Origin: Tengunoibacter tsumagoiensis
GTDB lineage: Bacteria > Chloroflexota > Ktedonobacteria > Ktedonobacterales > Ktedonobacteraceae
Reading direction: 5' to 3'
Assembly: GCF_003967535.1 (NCBI RefSeq)
Contig: NZ_BIFR01000001.1
Coordinates: forward strand, 5,207,001 to 5,271,000
DNA: 64,000 nucleotides
Position numbers and translations under genes: made by a program. The notes beneath the pieces were generated by a model. It ran no database searches, was not told the origin of the DNA, and saw only the letters and a program-made list of their open reading frames with translations. Numbering within the stretch: position 1 is the first letter of the stretch; each line of letters opens with the position of its first letter. Shown here in pieces: positions 27,166 through 36,557 of this stretch.

Positions 27166-30100
27166 GTGGATAACGCAATGCGTACAATGGCCGAGACTGC
27201 GGCCCAGCTTTTACTGCGAGCCTATCGATCTGCCCATCCTGAATGGGTCGATGATAGAACTCCGGTTGATGCGCTAGCCGAGTGGTTAAAGCTAGATGTA
27301 GAGACCTTCCATCCTTCAGATTATCCAGAGGGAACCTACGGCTTTATGGATGCCGATGAGGATGAAAATCTGATCTGGCTCCGGCGGACAATGCAGGAGA
27401 CATTACGGCGCTTTACGCTGGCCCATGAACTGGGGCATGCCATTCTACACTGTCAGGGCGGAAAACGCTTTCTAGAGCTCTCTCAGCGCTTTACATCACC
27501 ACTTGAAACAACACCGTCTGCCTTCCTGGATGTCCCACTACTCTCGCGTATCGATCCCTGTCATGAAGCCGATGTGCAGGAAAATTTATCTCTATTGTTA
27601 GATGAGGAACAGTTTGAAGAGAAATTAGGGATTGGCCATACCTACGATCCACGCAGTCAGCGCGAATTGGCCGCCAATTTCTTTGCAGCCGAGCTATTGA
27701 TCCCTTTTGATCGCTTGCGTACCCTCTATCTCGTAGAACAAGTTCCGGCACCAACTATTGCTGCTCGCTTTGGTATCTCGAACGCTGCCCTGCTTAATCG
27801 TCTGGCCGAGCTATTACAACAGCCAGTAGCACGATCCGAAACGGAGCCTCTGGCCTCACCACAACCAGCGGCAGCAGCCAATACCACAGCCAAACGCTAT
27901 GATGAATTTCAGCAAGCAGCGATTGAGGCCGAGACGCCTGCGCTTATCGTGGCTGGTCCCGGTAGCGGCAAGACCAGCACGTTGATTGGACGCGCGATCT
28001 ATCTGATCCGCGAAAGAAATCTTTTACCACAGCAGATCCTGGCTCTAACCTTTTCGCGCAAGGCGGCATCGGAGATGGAGGAGCGCCTCCAGCATGTGCT
28101 CAGTGCTGATTACCCAACGCTGCCCAAAGTGAGCACTTTTCATGCGTTCTGTGCCGATCTGCTGCGCCAGCATGGTCATCTCATCGGATTGCGCAAAGAT
28201 TTTGCGCTCATTGATGAGGCGGAAGGCTATTTTATGCTCCGCCAGCAGGCCAATGATCTTCGCCTGCGCCACTATCAGAAGCTTCAGGCTCCTGCCTTTT
28301 ATTTTCCAGATATTTTAAAAGCTATCTCTCGTGCCAAAGATGAGCTCATTACACCTGAGGACTATGCAGAGCTAGGGCAACGCATGCAGGCACAGGCCAG
28401 CGATCCAGAAGCGCTCGAACAGGCCGAAAAAGCTCTGGAGGTAGCCCATGTCTATGCTCTCTACCAACAGGCGCTCCAACAGCGCGGTGATACAGACTTT
28501 GGTGGCTTGCTCATGCTTGCCATCGAACTGTTACGTCAGCAGCCTGCTCTGTTAACCGAGATCCAATGGAAGTATCAACAGATACTGGTCGATGAATTTC
28601 AGGATGTCAATCGCGCCAGCGGCGTTCTCTTACGCACGCTGGCTGGCAGTACACAAAATGTCTGGGTCGTTGGCGACTCCAATCAGGCTATTTATGGCTT
28701 TCGTGGAGCCTCTTCCGCCAATATCAGTCAGTTTGAACAAGATTTTCCAGGCGCTCGTGTGCTTCCCCTTAGCCGGAATTATCGTTCTCGTCCCGATCTG
28801 GTAGCTCTAGCTGAAGCCTTTCGTTGCGTCCAACTTGAATTGGGTCAGGAACCAGGCAAGAATCAGCCGGTCCGCCTGCCACAGAACGATGCATATGTCA
28901 CGCTGGCACGAGCCAGCCATGAGATATATGAGCTGGCAGGAATTGCTCAGGATATCCAGTTTAAACATAGCCAGGGCTATGCCTATCGCGATATGATCGT
29001 TCTGTGCCGCACACGCGCTCAAGCTCAAAAGATCTCGCGCACGCTCGCGGCCCAGGGTCTCCCCATCGTTGAACAGGGCGGGATGCTGGAGCAAGAACAT
29101 ATTCGGGATGTGCTTTCAATCTTGATGCTCCTGACCAATAATAGTGGGATGGGGCTGCTTCGAGCAGGAAGGCAGCCCGAGCATCCCCTCTCTCAACACG
29201 ATATTGAGGCCCTTCTCCTGGCTGCTCGGGAACCTCAAACCAATCTGCGTCAACTACTGCTCGATGGTGAAGCTCCCCTGACCATGAGTGCTGAAGGTCG
29301 CCATGCGCTGATACGCATCGCTCAGATTCTACATAGCGCAGAGCGAAGCAGTGATGTCTGGTCATTCTTAGCCCAGTATCTATTGATTGAGACGCCCCTT
29401 ATCCGTAATCTCCTGGAAACAGTCGACAAAGCAAAACAACTGATACTGACCGATTATGCCCGGTTGTTGCAACTTGCTCGCCATTACGATCAGCAGCAGC
29501 CTCTCCACCCACGAAAGTCTCCTGAGAGCGCTCCCAGCGATATGCCCGAGAAACCGGCCCTGGTTGAGCAGCTCCGCGGCTTTCTCGAATATCTCAGCCT
29601 TCTCGTGCTCTTAAAGCAAGAGGGCGGAAGCCGCCAGAGTAGTGAAGAAGATGAGAATGAACAGTCGGATATTATCCGCGTTATGACGGTTCATGCCAGC
29701 AAAGGGCTGGAGTTTCCAGTTGTCTATCTTCCCTATCTCGTGCAACAGAAATTTCCTCTTCAGGCTCGCACAAAACCAGTCGCAAATCCTTCTGGTATGC
29801 TTCCAGTGGAGAGTGAGGGGAGTGCCGCACATGAGAATGGGGAGGCCTGCCTCTTCTATGTGGGGGTTACTCGTGCTCGCGATCAATTGATCTTAAGTTA
29901 TAGTGAGAGCTATGGAAAACGAAAATATAAACGTTCGCCATACCTGGATGCGCTTGAGGCTGGCATCAATGCTGAACGATTTAGCAAGATTCATTGGGAC
30001 GAGAAGACGACAAAAGAGACGGTCATTAGCGAAGAGAAAGCCCTCCCATTCTCTTCTCAACCTTCAGACGAATTTGTAAAGGCCATGCGCTCACCAACTC

Positions 30101-30822
30101 TGAGCATCAATGCCATCGAGGCCTATCAACGCTGCCCAAGAGAGTACGCCTATAACTCCATCTATCACTTCACCAGCGATGAGAATACCTACCGTCTCTT
30201 CTGGCAGGCTACAAGAAACACAGTCGAAGAGCTTCAGCAGCAATTGGAAAAAGCGTCCGAAGAGAGTCATCAGCGCATTCCCACGCAGGAAGAGATTCAG
30301 GAGCTCTATTCGCAGCATTGGAATGCCCTGGGTGGACCTGAGGCCCTCTTTGCACCCTTATATGAAGAACACGGCCATGAGGTCGTCGAACAGGTTCGCC
30401 AGCGATTAACGGTACAGCACAATCTGATATGGAAGCTCCATCAGTCTGTGAAGGTGGATGTCGGAGGTCAGAAGATTCATGTCACTATCGATCGCATTGA
30501 GGAGGCAGAACAGAGTGGCGAGGCAACGAAGTACATTCGCACGAGCTTCGGTAAACGCAAAGAGAAGCCAACTGCGGGCACACGAGAGCTCTTTTATACC
30601 CTGGGCTATCGCCAGCAGTATCCAGGTCAGAACGTTGAACTCTATAGCCACAATATGAGCACCGGCGAGACAACTCCCATCACCATCAGCTCCAAAAAAG
30701 AGCTCAGCCTCTATGAGAGCGTTAAGCAGGCCATTGAGGGTCTGGAACAGCAACAATTTCCGGCCCAGCCCGATCCTTTTCGCTGCCCAACCTGTCCCTT
30801 TTTCTTTATCTGTCCAGCCTGA
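27166..30822 (+). CDS. Fusion of ImmA/IrrE-type peptidase, UvrD-family helicase and Fe-S nuclease-like domain
   Basis: Protein of 1218 aa from a GTG with AGGGAGA about 6 nt upstream. Residues 1-215 are an M78 metallopeptidase-like domain: HELGH at 87-91 and the RELAANFFAAELLIP helix near 165-180. From about 240 to 930 it is a superfamily 1A helicase: Q-motif DEFQQAAI, Walker A GPGSGKTST, VDEFQDVN (motif II), VVGDSNQAIYGFRGA (motif III), TVHASKGLEFPVVYLP (motif V), YVGVTRARDQL (motif VI). The C-terminus resembles the AddB/RecB PD-(D/E)XK Fe-S nuclease, with C990 and C1207/C1210/C1216 as cluster ligands. The active-site K of the D-x-K strand appears lost, because YIRTSFGKRKEKP stands where IDYKTG is normal. 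ImmA peptidases cleave repressors; the helicase suggests DNA repair or phage response. The combined role is unknown. Confidence 0.88.
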   Translation: MDNAMRTMAETAAQLLLRAYRSAHPEWVDDRTPVDALAEWLKLDVETFHPSDYPEGTYGFMDADEDENLIWLRRTMQETLRRFTLAHELGHAILHCQGGKRFLELSQRFTSPLETTPSAFLDVPLLSRIDPCHEADVQENLSLLLDEEQFEEKLGIGHTYDPRSQRELAANFFAAELLIPFDRLRTLYLVEQVPAPTIAARFGISNAALLNRLAELLQQPVARSETEPLASPQPAAAANTTAKRYDEFQQAAIEAETPALIVAGPGSGKTSTLIGRAIYLIRERNLLPQQILALTFSRKAASEMEERLQHVLSADYPTLPKVSTFHAFCADLLRQHGHLIGLRKDFALIDEAEGYFMLRQQANDLRLRHYQKLQAPAFYFPDILKAISRAKDELITPEDYAELGQRMQAQASDPEALEQAEKALEVAHVYALYQQALQQRGDTDFGGLLMLAIELLRQQPALLTEIQWKYQQILVDEFQDVNRASGVLLRTLAGSTQNVWVVGDSNQAIYGFRGASSANISQFEQDFPGARVLPLSRNYRSRPDLVALAEAFRCVQLELGQEPGKNQPVRLPQNDAYVTLARASHEIYELAGIAQDIQFKHSQGYAYRDMIVLCRTRAQAQKISRTLAAQGLPIVEQGGMLEQEHIRDVLSILMLLTNNSGMGLLRAGRQPEHPLSQHDIEALLLAAREPQTNLRQLLLDGEAPLTMSAEGRHALIRIAQILHSAERSSDVWSFLAQYLLIETPLIRNLLETVDKAKQLILTDYARLLQLARHYDQQQPLHPRKSPESAPSDMPEKPALVEQLRGFLEYLSLLVLLKQEGGSRQSSEEDENEQSDIIRVMTVHASKGLEFPVVYLPYLVQQKFPLQARTKPVANPSGMLPVESEGSAAHENGEACLFYVGVTRARDQLILSYSESYGKRKYKRSPYLDALEAGINAERFSKIHWDEKTTKETVISEEKALPFSSQPSDEFVKAMRSPTLSINAIEAYQRCPREYAYNSIYHFTSDENTYRLFWQATRNTVEELQQQLEKASEESHQRIPTQEEIQELYSQHWNALGGPEALFAPLYEEHGHEVVEQVRQRLTVQHNLIWKLHQSVKVDVGGQKIHVTIDRIEEAEQSGEATKYIRTSFGKRKEKPTAGTRELFYTLGYRQQYPGQNVELYSHNMSTGETTPITISSKKELSLYESVKQAIEGLEQQQFPAQPDPFRCPTCPFFFICPA

Positions 30823-30952
30823 ATAATAGAGAAGCCTGTCACGAGGAGAGAGCTCAAGTATATCTTTGCATCATTTATCGCGTGTATAATAGAGAGGATC
30901 TCTGTGTCCAGGTGCAAGAAAAGTCTAGTTGACCACAAAGATAGAGGAAATT

Positions 30953-31195
30953 ATGAACGATCAAGAAATTTTACAGCGTATTCAGACCCTGGTTAATGAA
31001 GAACACCATTTACTGGGGCTTCGTGAAGAAGGTAAGCTCGTCCCCGACCAACATGAACGTGTGCGAGAGCTAGAAATCAGCCTCGATCAGTGCTGGGATC
31101 TCTTACGCCAGCGTCGAGCACGCCGCAATGCTGGTGAGGACCCTGATAAGGCCACAGTTCGCGATGAAAAGATCGTCGAACACTACCAACAATAA
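30953..31195 (+). CDS. DUF2630 family small helical protein
   Basis: Protein of 80 aa; the ATG at 30953 has AGAGGA about 5 nt upstream. It shows the DUF2630 pattern: an initial EILQRIQTLVNEEHHL helix, an L-R-E-E-G-K-L turn, a RVRELEISLDQCWDLLRQRRARR helix and a DPDKATVR tail. The family is common in actinobacteria and Chloroflexota and has no known function. TATAAT at 30885-30890 may be its -10 box. Confidence 0.85.
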   Translation: MNDQEILQRIQTLVNEEHHLLGLREEGKLVPDQHERVRELEISLDQCWDLLRQRRARRNAGEDPDKATVRDEKIVEHYQQ

Positions 31196-31204
31196 GAACG
31201 TCAG

Positions 31205-31239
31205 GATTGGACAGCTATATCTAAGCTAGCTGTCCAATC
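31205..31239. terminator. Perfect 12-bp inverted repeat between convergent genes
   Basis: GATTGGACAGCT at 31205-31216 pairs with AGCTGTCCAATC at 31228-31239, with 11 nt between. It lies 10 bp after the DUF2630 stop and 24 bp before the plsC stop. There is no long T-run. Confidence 0.65.
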
Positions 31240-31263
31240 TTCATCCGCCAGTAGCGGACTATG

Positions 31264-32079
31264 CTATGCGTCCTGTACCTCGACAGCATCAGCTTTTTGT
31301 GCTATCTCTGGAGTGGCCGCACTCTCCGAAATCTCGGGAGCGATAATAGCCTTCACTGGTGTCACCACGCTCTCCTCGCCATATACACCACGATAACGAG
31401 CGGGTAGCATAGCCGCAATTCGACGCATAATCTCATCGGTCGCCTCTTCCATATCCTCGCGCGTCACCTTAGCTCCTTTGGGCTTCAGCACCACAGGCTC
31501 ACCATAAGCAATCGTCACACGTGGAGAGAACTTGCGCAACACATTCTCGCTCCCCCAGATCGCCACAGGGACCACTGGCACACCAGCACGTAAAGCAATC
31601 ATCCCCAGGCCCGCGTTGGCTTTATTCATCGCATGCGTCTTGCTTCGCGTCCCTTCAGGAAAGATCACCAACACTTTCTTCTGCTTCAACTGCTCGCTAG
31701 CTGCGCGGATAGCCTGCCGATCCCCCTCGCCACGTTTGACTGGGAACGCGCCCAGGAAACGGACCAGCCAGCCAACTTTACTATAAAAAGCCTCTTCCTT
31801 GGCCATATAAACTACTTTTCGTGAAAGATAGGCTGGAACCATCGGCACGTCCAGCCATGAGAGATGATTGGAGGCGATGATATAGGGACCTTCTTTTGGC
31901 ACATTATAGCGACTGCGTAGTTGTACACGCGCCAATAATAGGAATAGAAAGCGGGCTAACCAGCGGATAGCGTGATAGAGCACTGGTGGAGTGGAATAGG
32001 GCTCATAGAGATTTTTTTCTGGCTTATTTGGAGTGGCTGCTGACTTTTCTGATTGAGAGGGCTGAATATCCTGTTTCAT
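31264..32079 (-). CDS. plsC: 1-acyl-sn-glycerol-3-phosphate acyltransferase
   Basis: Protein of 271 aa that adds the second acyl chain in phosphatidic acid synthesis at the membrane. The signature NHLSWLD (H-x4-D catalytic motif) is at about residue 72-78, followed by KEEAFYSKVGWLVRFLGAFPVKRG and the FPEGTRSKT substrate-binding block near 140. One hydrophobic stretch (about 38-55) anchors it. The C-terminal ~45 residues are an Ala/Glu-rich tail beyond the usual family length. Its ATG overlaps the cmk stop codon by 4 bp, so it is translationally coupled. Confidence 0.92.
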   Translation of the reverse strand: MKQDIQPSQSEKSAATPNKPEKNLYEPYSTPPVLYHAIRWLARFLFLLLARVQLRSRYNVPKEGPYIIASNHLSWLDVPMVPAYLSRKVVYMAKEEAFYSKVGWLVRFLGAFPVKRGEGDRQAIRAASEQLKQKKVLVIFPEGTRSKTHAMNKANAGLGMIALRAGVPVVPVAIWGSENVLRKFSPRVTIAYGEPVVLKPKGAKVTREDMEEATDEIMRRIAAMLPARYRGVYGEESVVTPVKAIIAPEISESAATPEIAQKADAVEVQDA

Positions 32080-32762
32080 CTGCGATTCTCCACGAGATGA
32101 GTAATCACCTCGACAACTTGCGAAATACTACGATGATCGGTCTCAACAACGATGGCATCCTTCGCCATCAACATATTGTCCCGATCAATATCATCACGGC
32201 GCTGGATGTCTTTAATCACAGCCTCAAGAGTCGGTAGAGCTGGATTATGCTCACCCAGGCGTTCTAATAATTCGGCATGACGCCTGCGAGCTCGCTCCTC
32301 CAGACTGGCCGTTAAATAGATCTTCATCTCCGCATCTGGCAAGACCACGGCTCCAATATCGCGCCCCACCATTACTACGCTTCCTTGTTCCGCCATTTTC
32401 CGCTGTTGTGCAATTAAGAGCGAGCGTACTTCAGGATGCGAGGAGACAGGCGAGACGGCTTGAGTAACGGCGGGGCTCCGAATCTCCCAGGTAATATCTC
32501 GTCCGTGGACCGTCACCGTATATTGACGGCCATCTGCAATCTCTGGCTTGCTAATCTTGACATTAGCTCGCTGAGCCAGCTCACCCAGTGCACGCCCATC
32601 AGAAATATCAATATCCTCATGTAATGCAAGCCAGGCCACCGCCCGATACATAGCTCCAGTATCGACATAGAGATACCCCCAGAGCTGGGCGAGCCGTTCA
32701 CCCACAGTACTTTTTCCAGAGCCAGCCGGCCCGTCTATCGCAATACAATGTGGCCCTTGCAT
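32076..32762 (-). CDS. cmk: Cytidylate kinase
   Basis: Protein of 228 aa, normal length. It phosphorylates CMP and dCMP with ATP. The N-terminus IAIDGPAGSGKST is the P-loop, followed by the family signature YVDTGAMYRAVAWLAL. Later conserved blocks are VVMVGRDIGAVVLPDAEMKIYLTAS and RRDDIDRDN. GGAGG lies 4 nt before the ATG. It forms an operon with the downstream plsC, an arrangement (cmk-plsC) seen in many bacteria. Confidence 0.96.
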   Translation of the reverse strand: MQGPHCIAIDGPAGSGKSTVGERLAQLWGYLYVDTGAMYRAVAWLALHEDIDISDGRALGELAQRANVKISKPEIADGRQYTVTVHGRDITWEIRSPAVTQAVSPVSSHPEVRSLLIAQQRKMAEQGSVVMVGRDIGAVVLPDAEMKIYLTASLEERARRRHAELLERLGEHNPALPTLEAVIKDIQRRDDIDRDNMLMAKDAIVVETDHRSISQVVEVITHLVENRR

Positions 32763-33122
32763 GAATCCTCCGCTTTATCGATGCTACTAATAACTGAAGA
32801 GGATTATATCATACTGGCCCCTTTTTGCGTGCATGAGATCAAGCATGTAAGCCAGTTGTGAGCTCAATTATACAAGATTTGTTCCACAATAGTTCATCAA
32901 AAGAAGCCTCAAAAACCGTCCACTACACACAGCCAGAACGGCCCAGGAGGTCATCTCAGGTGAGTCATCCTGGCCTTTTAAACTAATCTTCCAAATCAGG
33001 TTCTCTGAACGTTTATCCTATAACACTGCCAATCAGGCAGAGAAAATATAGATCCATACTTATTATAAGTTATAAGATAGTATCGATCAAAACAGAATCA
33101 GAGAGAAAGAAGGCTACTTTAC
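32763..33122. other. Intergenic region with a terminator-like hairpin
   Basis: No gene is seen. At 32940-32980 an imperfect GGCC-AGGA/TCCT-GGCC hairpin is followed by TTTT on the plus strand, although no plus-strand gene precedes it. It may be an attenuator-like leader of the lipoprotein gene or a relic. Confidence 0.35.
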
Positions 33123-33803
33123 ATGAACCATCCCGCGATTAAATTATTAGTTATCGCACCATTTATAGGGACGCTACTCCTGTTAGTAACAGCTTGTGGA
33201 CCCACTCCATCGCCATCTCCAACTACGACGGGTAGTGGAAACTATGGAACGAATCTGATCGTCAACCCTGGCGCGGAGAATGGCCCCAGTGATGCAAAGG
33301 CGGATAAACCAGTCAGCAAGATTCCTGGCTGGACCTTACATGGCGATCTTGATGTCGTACCCTATGGCGTAGATGGTGTCACGGCTGCCAGCGACCCCGG
33401 CCCTTCTGATCGTGGCAAGAACCTGTTCACCGGAGGTCCTGACAGCCCAATCATCAGTGCCTCACAGACTATCGATATCTCTTCCGATAGTTCAGATATA
33501 GCGAAAGGTAGTGTCACCTATACCCTCTCCGGCTATCTTGGGGGATTTTCCGGCCAGGATGATAATGCGATACTGGCTGTCCAGTTTCAGGATACTTCAA
33601 ATAAGGTACTAGCTCAGACGCAGATCGGTCCAATAAAAGCGGCTGACCGCCAGAATGCAACAGAATTATTACAGCGTACAGCAACTGGCAAAATACCTGT
33701 AGGAACAGTCAAACTGGTCGTAACACTGACGATGAATCGCACAGATGGAGCCTATAATGATGGCTACGCCGATAGCCTCTCCCTTATCCTCCAGAATGGG
33801 TAA
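33123..33803 (+). CDS. Secreted lipoprotein with galactose-binding-like fold
   Basis: Protein of 226 aa. Signal peptide with lipobox LVTACG at about residues 21-26, followed by a Pro/Ser/Thr-rich linker. The mature part begins NLIVNPGAENGP, the typical start of a carbohydrate-binding/discoidin-like beta-sandwich; P-G-W-T, SASQTIDIS and a closing ADSLSLIL strand fit the same fold. No catalytic residues are seen. A role in glycan or surface binding is inferred. Confidence 0.75.
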   Translation: MNHPAIKLLVIAPFIGTLLLLVTACGPTPSPSPTTTGSGNYGTNLIVNPGAENGPSDAKADKPVSKIPGWTLHGDLDVVPYGVDGVTAASDPGPSDRGKNLFTGGPDSPIISASQTIDISSDSSDIAKGSVTYTLSGYLGGFSGQDDNAILAVQFQDTSNKVLAQTQIGPIKAADRQNATELLQRTATGKIPVGTVKLVVTLTMNRTDGAYNDGYADSLSLILQNG

Positions 33804-33968
33804 TTGACACGAACGATCTAAACAAGGGTGTTATCTCTTCTACAACCATCGCGTAAATAAAGAAACGAACCAGGACCGAAGCTCATTGAGAACCCATATA
33901 GTGGTTGTGAAGGGGCAATACCCATAGGGGTTGTGAGGGGGGCAATAAAATGTAGAGAGGATCATCAC

Positions 33969-34069
33969 GGCCATCATGAATGATGGGCCTTTGCATGATT
34001 TATGCGATAAATCGCAAATAACGAGCGATTTATCGCGTAAAGAGGTAGGGCCCATCATTTATGATGGCC
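33969..34069. repeat. ~100-bp hairpin repeat element, copy A
   Basis: Outer arms of ~21 bp (33969-33989 and 34048-34069) are complementary with one or two mismatches. Inside, GCGATAAATCGC (34004-34015) and GCGATTTATCGC (34025-34036) are also reverse complements. The whole element can fold into one long hairpin. A further single arm lies at 34160-34181. The flank at 33804-34245 otherwise shows no gene; at 33895-33955 it carries short repeats of GGTTGTGA-GGGGCAATA. Related copies are at 36226 and 43602. Confidence 0.8.
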
Positions 34070-34245
34070 GATGTGACCCACTCCACCTTGTTCCACCCTT
34101 ATAACTTCATTACCAAGACACGCTTTGGCCCTCTCTCCTTTAGGGTAAATGGTCTCTACGGCCCATCATAAATGATGCCCGCGATGGTTTCCTCTGTGGC
34201 TGCATTATTTATATATACAGAAATGCAAAGCCTATACTATTTTCC

Positions 34246-34701
34246 TTAGAGCAGACTCCAATAATCTGCGGCAGCATCAGCGTTCTGCTCTGCTCCTTCA
34301 ATTACTGAGACGATCTCATCTTCGGCTGAACGATAGTCGTGCACAGGTCTGGCTGGCTGGCTAGCAGCCGGGGCCTTCTGTACTGGCATAGTCTGACTGG
34401 GTTGGCGTTGGACCGGCGAATGGTTGGTTCCACTGGCTGAAGGCGCATTGGTCATAGGAGCTTGCTCGCGCGCATCACCTGGATTCTGTACAGCTGGAGC
34501 GCCCTTAGATACCTGCGCGACCGGATGCAGAACTCCCTCTGCTACCAGCTCGTAGTATTCCGTCAGACGAAGGGCAATTAATTTGTCTGGTTGGTCTACC
34601 ATATGGTGCTTTAATGCATCTTGCCAGAGTGCATCTAAGGCTGCAGAGTCCTTCAGCAAGCCAACTCTAAAGTACAGGAACTTTTCTGGTTCTTGCGACA
34701 T
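34246..34701 (-). CDS. Hypothetical partner protein of the ParM-like actin
   Basis: Protein of 151 aa encoded 32 bp downstream of the actin-like gene. Residues 1-70 are ordered and mixed helical (EKFLYFRVGLLKDSAALDALWQDAL, LIALRLTEYYELVAEG). Residues 70-130 are Pro/Ala/Ser/Gln-rich and probably disordered, ending in an acidic tail. ParM operons usually encode a small DNA-binding adaptor (ParR) after the actin; by position this could fill that role, but I see no ribbon-helix-helix motif I can name. Function is unassigned. Confidence 0.6.
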   Translation of the reverse strand: MSQEPEKFLYFRVGLLKDSAALDALWQDALKHHMVDQPDKLIALRLTEYYELVAEGVLHPVAQVSKGAPAVQNPGDAREQAPMTNAPSASGTNHSPVQRQPSQTMPVQKAPAASQPARPVHDYRSAEDEIVSVIEGAEQNADAAADYWSLL

Positions 34702-34733
34702 ACCGCCTTCTCTCTATAACTATGCATGCAATA

Positions 34734-35825
34734 CTATGCATTGGCGCCCGTCGTCTGTTGACGTTTTCGCATCAGCAAACGGCCAGCCAACAAACAATAT
34801 CCAATTGGATTAGCATGAACTGGATCATTGGGCAATGAGAGATGGGGGATACGCTGCTTCAATACTTTGTGGAAGTAGAAGACGCCGCCACCAATATTCA
34901 GGATCGGACGGAAGCTGGCTGCTACCGCATCACGATCGCTTTGCCGCCAGGCCGAGGCTACGAAGGAGACGATCTCGCTTCCAACCTGCTCTACCGCCTC
35001 TTTGACCAGTGCATCCAGTTCATATGAGCTGATCATCTTACCATAAACGGCGATATCAGGATATTTTGTCTCACCGTTTGAGGCAAAGGCATACATGATC
35101 TCACGAGCTTCCAGCAATGAGAGGGAACGATCATATTTGCTCTCAAATGTGGTCATGAGCATCTGGGCCGCTGATTCTACACCAATCGGCTTACCCTTAC
35201 AATATTCGGTGACAGGCACCTGACCACGCGAGACATAGAGGTCCGTGGTGCGCCCACCAATGTCAATGACCGCGCTCTCGGTCGTCTTGCTTGAAAGAGC
35301 ATCACCGTAGGCGATCAGTGCACCCGCACCTTCCATGACGACGGTCGCAACTTCGACGGTGACTCTTCTCCAAGTCTTGCCATCATCCAATGTAAAGACA
35401 TGCGTGCCATCAAGCGCTGTTTTGATGTTGCTACGCAGGCTCATGTTCTTTATATACGTCTCAGCCGGCAGGCCCGTGACGACGTAAAGGCCAAATTCAG
35501 CATCGGGAATTAAAGAGGCTGCAATGGTTAACATTCCACGAAGGCTATATTTGCTCGCGTAACGCTGAATATCTCCACGACCATGATAGACATCTACGGA
35601 TTGCTGAAGGGCCAGTTCTCCTACCGAATAGGCCATGGCCTCATCACGAAATTGAATTACATGCGCATTAGATTGATCAACTTTGATGCCAAGATTCCGC
35701 ATAGCATTAGTGTCAGCTTTGGCAAAGGCTGTTGGAATACTAAGTGTATGATTTTGTCCATTAATGACCGTTACACCACCCATTTCCGCATTTCCAAAAT
35801 CATGGCCATAAGGATACCATTTCAT
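34734..35825 (-). CDS. ParM/StbA-like actin ATPase
   Basis: Protein of 363 aa with the actin fold: phosphate-1 loop YGHDFGNAEMGG (residues 4-18), phosphate-2 loop AVIDIGGRTTDLYV (about 190-203), and adenosine motif ILNIGGGVFYF (about 312-322). The family members ParM/StbA/Alp polymerise with ATP to push plasmid copies apart. No other plasmid gene (rep, tra) is seen in the window, so it is either a domesticated chromosomal filament or a remnant of integrated DNA. It is followed by a small partner gene and flanked on both sides by copies of the hairpin repeat. Confidence 0.85.
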   Translation of the reverse strand: MKWYPYGHDFGNAEMGGVTVINGQNHTLSIPTAFAKADTNAMRNLGIKVDQSNAHVIQFRDEAMAYSVGELALQQSVDVYHGRGDIQRYASKYSLRGMLTIAASLIPDAEFGLYVVTGLPAETYIKNMSLRSNIKTALDGTHVFTLDDGKTWRRVTVEVATVVMEGAGALIAYGDALSSKTTESAVIDIGGRTTDLYVSRGQVPVTEYCKGKPIGVESAAQMLMTTFESKYDRSLSLLEAREIMYAFASNGETKYPDIAVYGKMISSYELDALVKEAVEQVGSEIVSFVASAWRQSDRDAVAASFRPILNIGGGVFYFHKVLKQRIPHLSLPNDPVHANPIGYCLLAGRLLMRKRQQTTGANA

Positions 35826-36225
35826 AAAATAAGTTCCTTTCAGTGTCGCTGGATAAAAATAAATACAAGCGCTACATTGGTAAACGAACTAGAAGTTTTA
35901 TCGTATCGCCTCTCCCCATTGTGGGGTATAGAAGAAAAGGGGAAATGGGCTTCTCTATTTTACCAAAAAGTGTCATGTCATCCCAATTCTCGTATTATCT
36001 AGTTAAAAAGTACTAGTGACTATTGGAATACCGTTCAATCATGTTGGCAAATTTTTCATATTTTTTGATAGAGATAAACGTTTAAAATAAAAAAAATTAT
36101 TCCACATCTTTTATCGATAAACTGCTATTTCTACTCTGGTACTCTATAAATCTGCCCACGTTATGGCATGTGTTTCATTAACAAGGCAATTTTTTGGCTC
36201 TCACCCCCCTGAGATAGCAAAAAAA
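35826..36225. other. Upstream region of the actin operon
   Basis: No gene is seen. It is A/T-rich around 36045-36130. A short CCCCATTGTGGGG dyad occurs near 35917. I looked for the iterated short repeats of a parC-type centromere and saw none. Confidence 0.4.
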
Positions 36226-36480
36226 ACATGAATGATGGACCTTCACTCATTTCATGCAATAAATACACATCAAGATCTATTTATCGCATAAGCGTGTAGG
36301 GCCCATCATTCATGATGGCCGCCGTGACCCATTCCACCCTGTTCCACTTTCATAACCACTACAAAGGGTGCTCCACGGCAACGGTCTCGCCTGACCCCTC
36401 TCTTTCTGCACATACGCCATCATTCATGATGGCCGCCGTGACCCATTCCACCCTGTTCCACTCTCATAACCACCACAAAG
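36226..36480. repeat. Hairpin repeat element copy B plus a ~114-bp direct repeat
   Basis: The hairpin (36226-36320) has the same right arm as copy A (GGCCCATCATTCATGATGGCC, one base changed) and a degenerate left arm. Its right arm plus GCCGTGACCCATTCCACC.. sequence is repeated at 36418 (offset 114 bp from 36304), with the two copies nearly identical for about 60-80 bp. Plus-strand open frames here are repeat artefacts. Confidence 0.75.
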
Positions 36481-36557
36481 GATGCACTACGGCAACGATC
36501 TCACTTTGTCTCTTCTTTATGTTATGCCCATGCCATGCCGGAGGCAGCGATATATGG

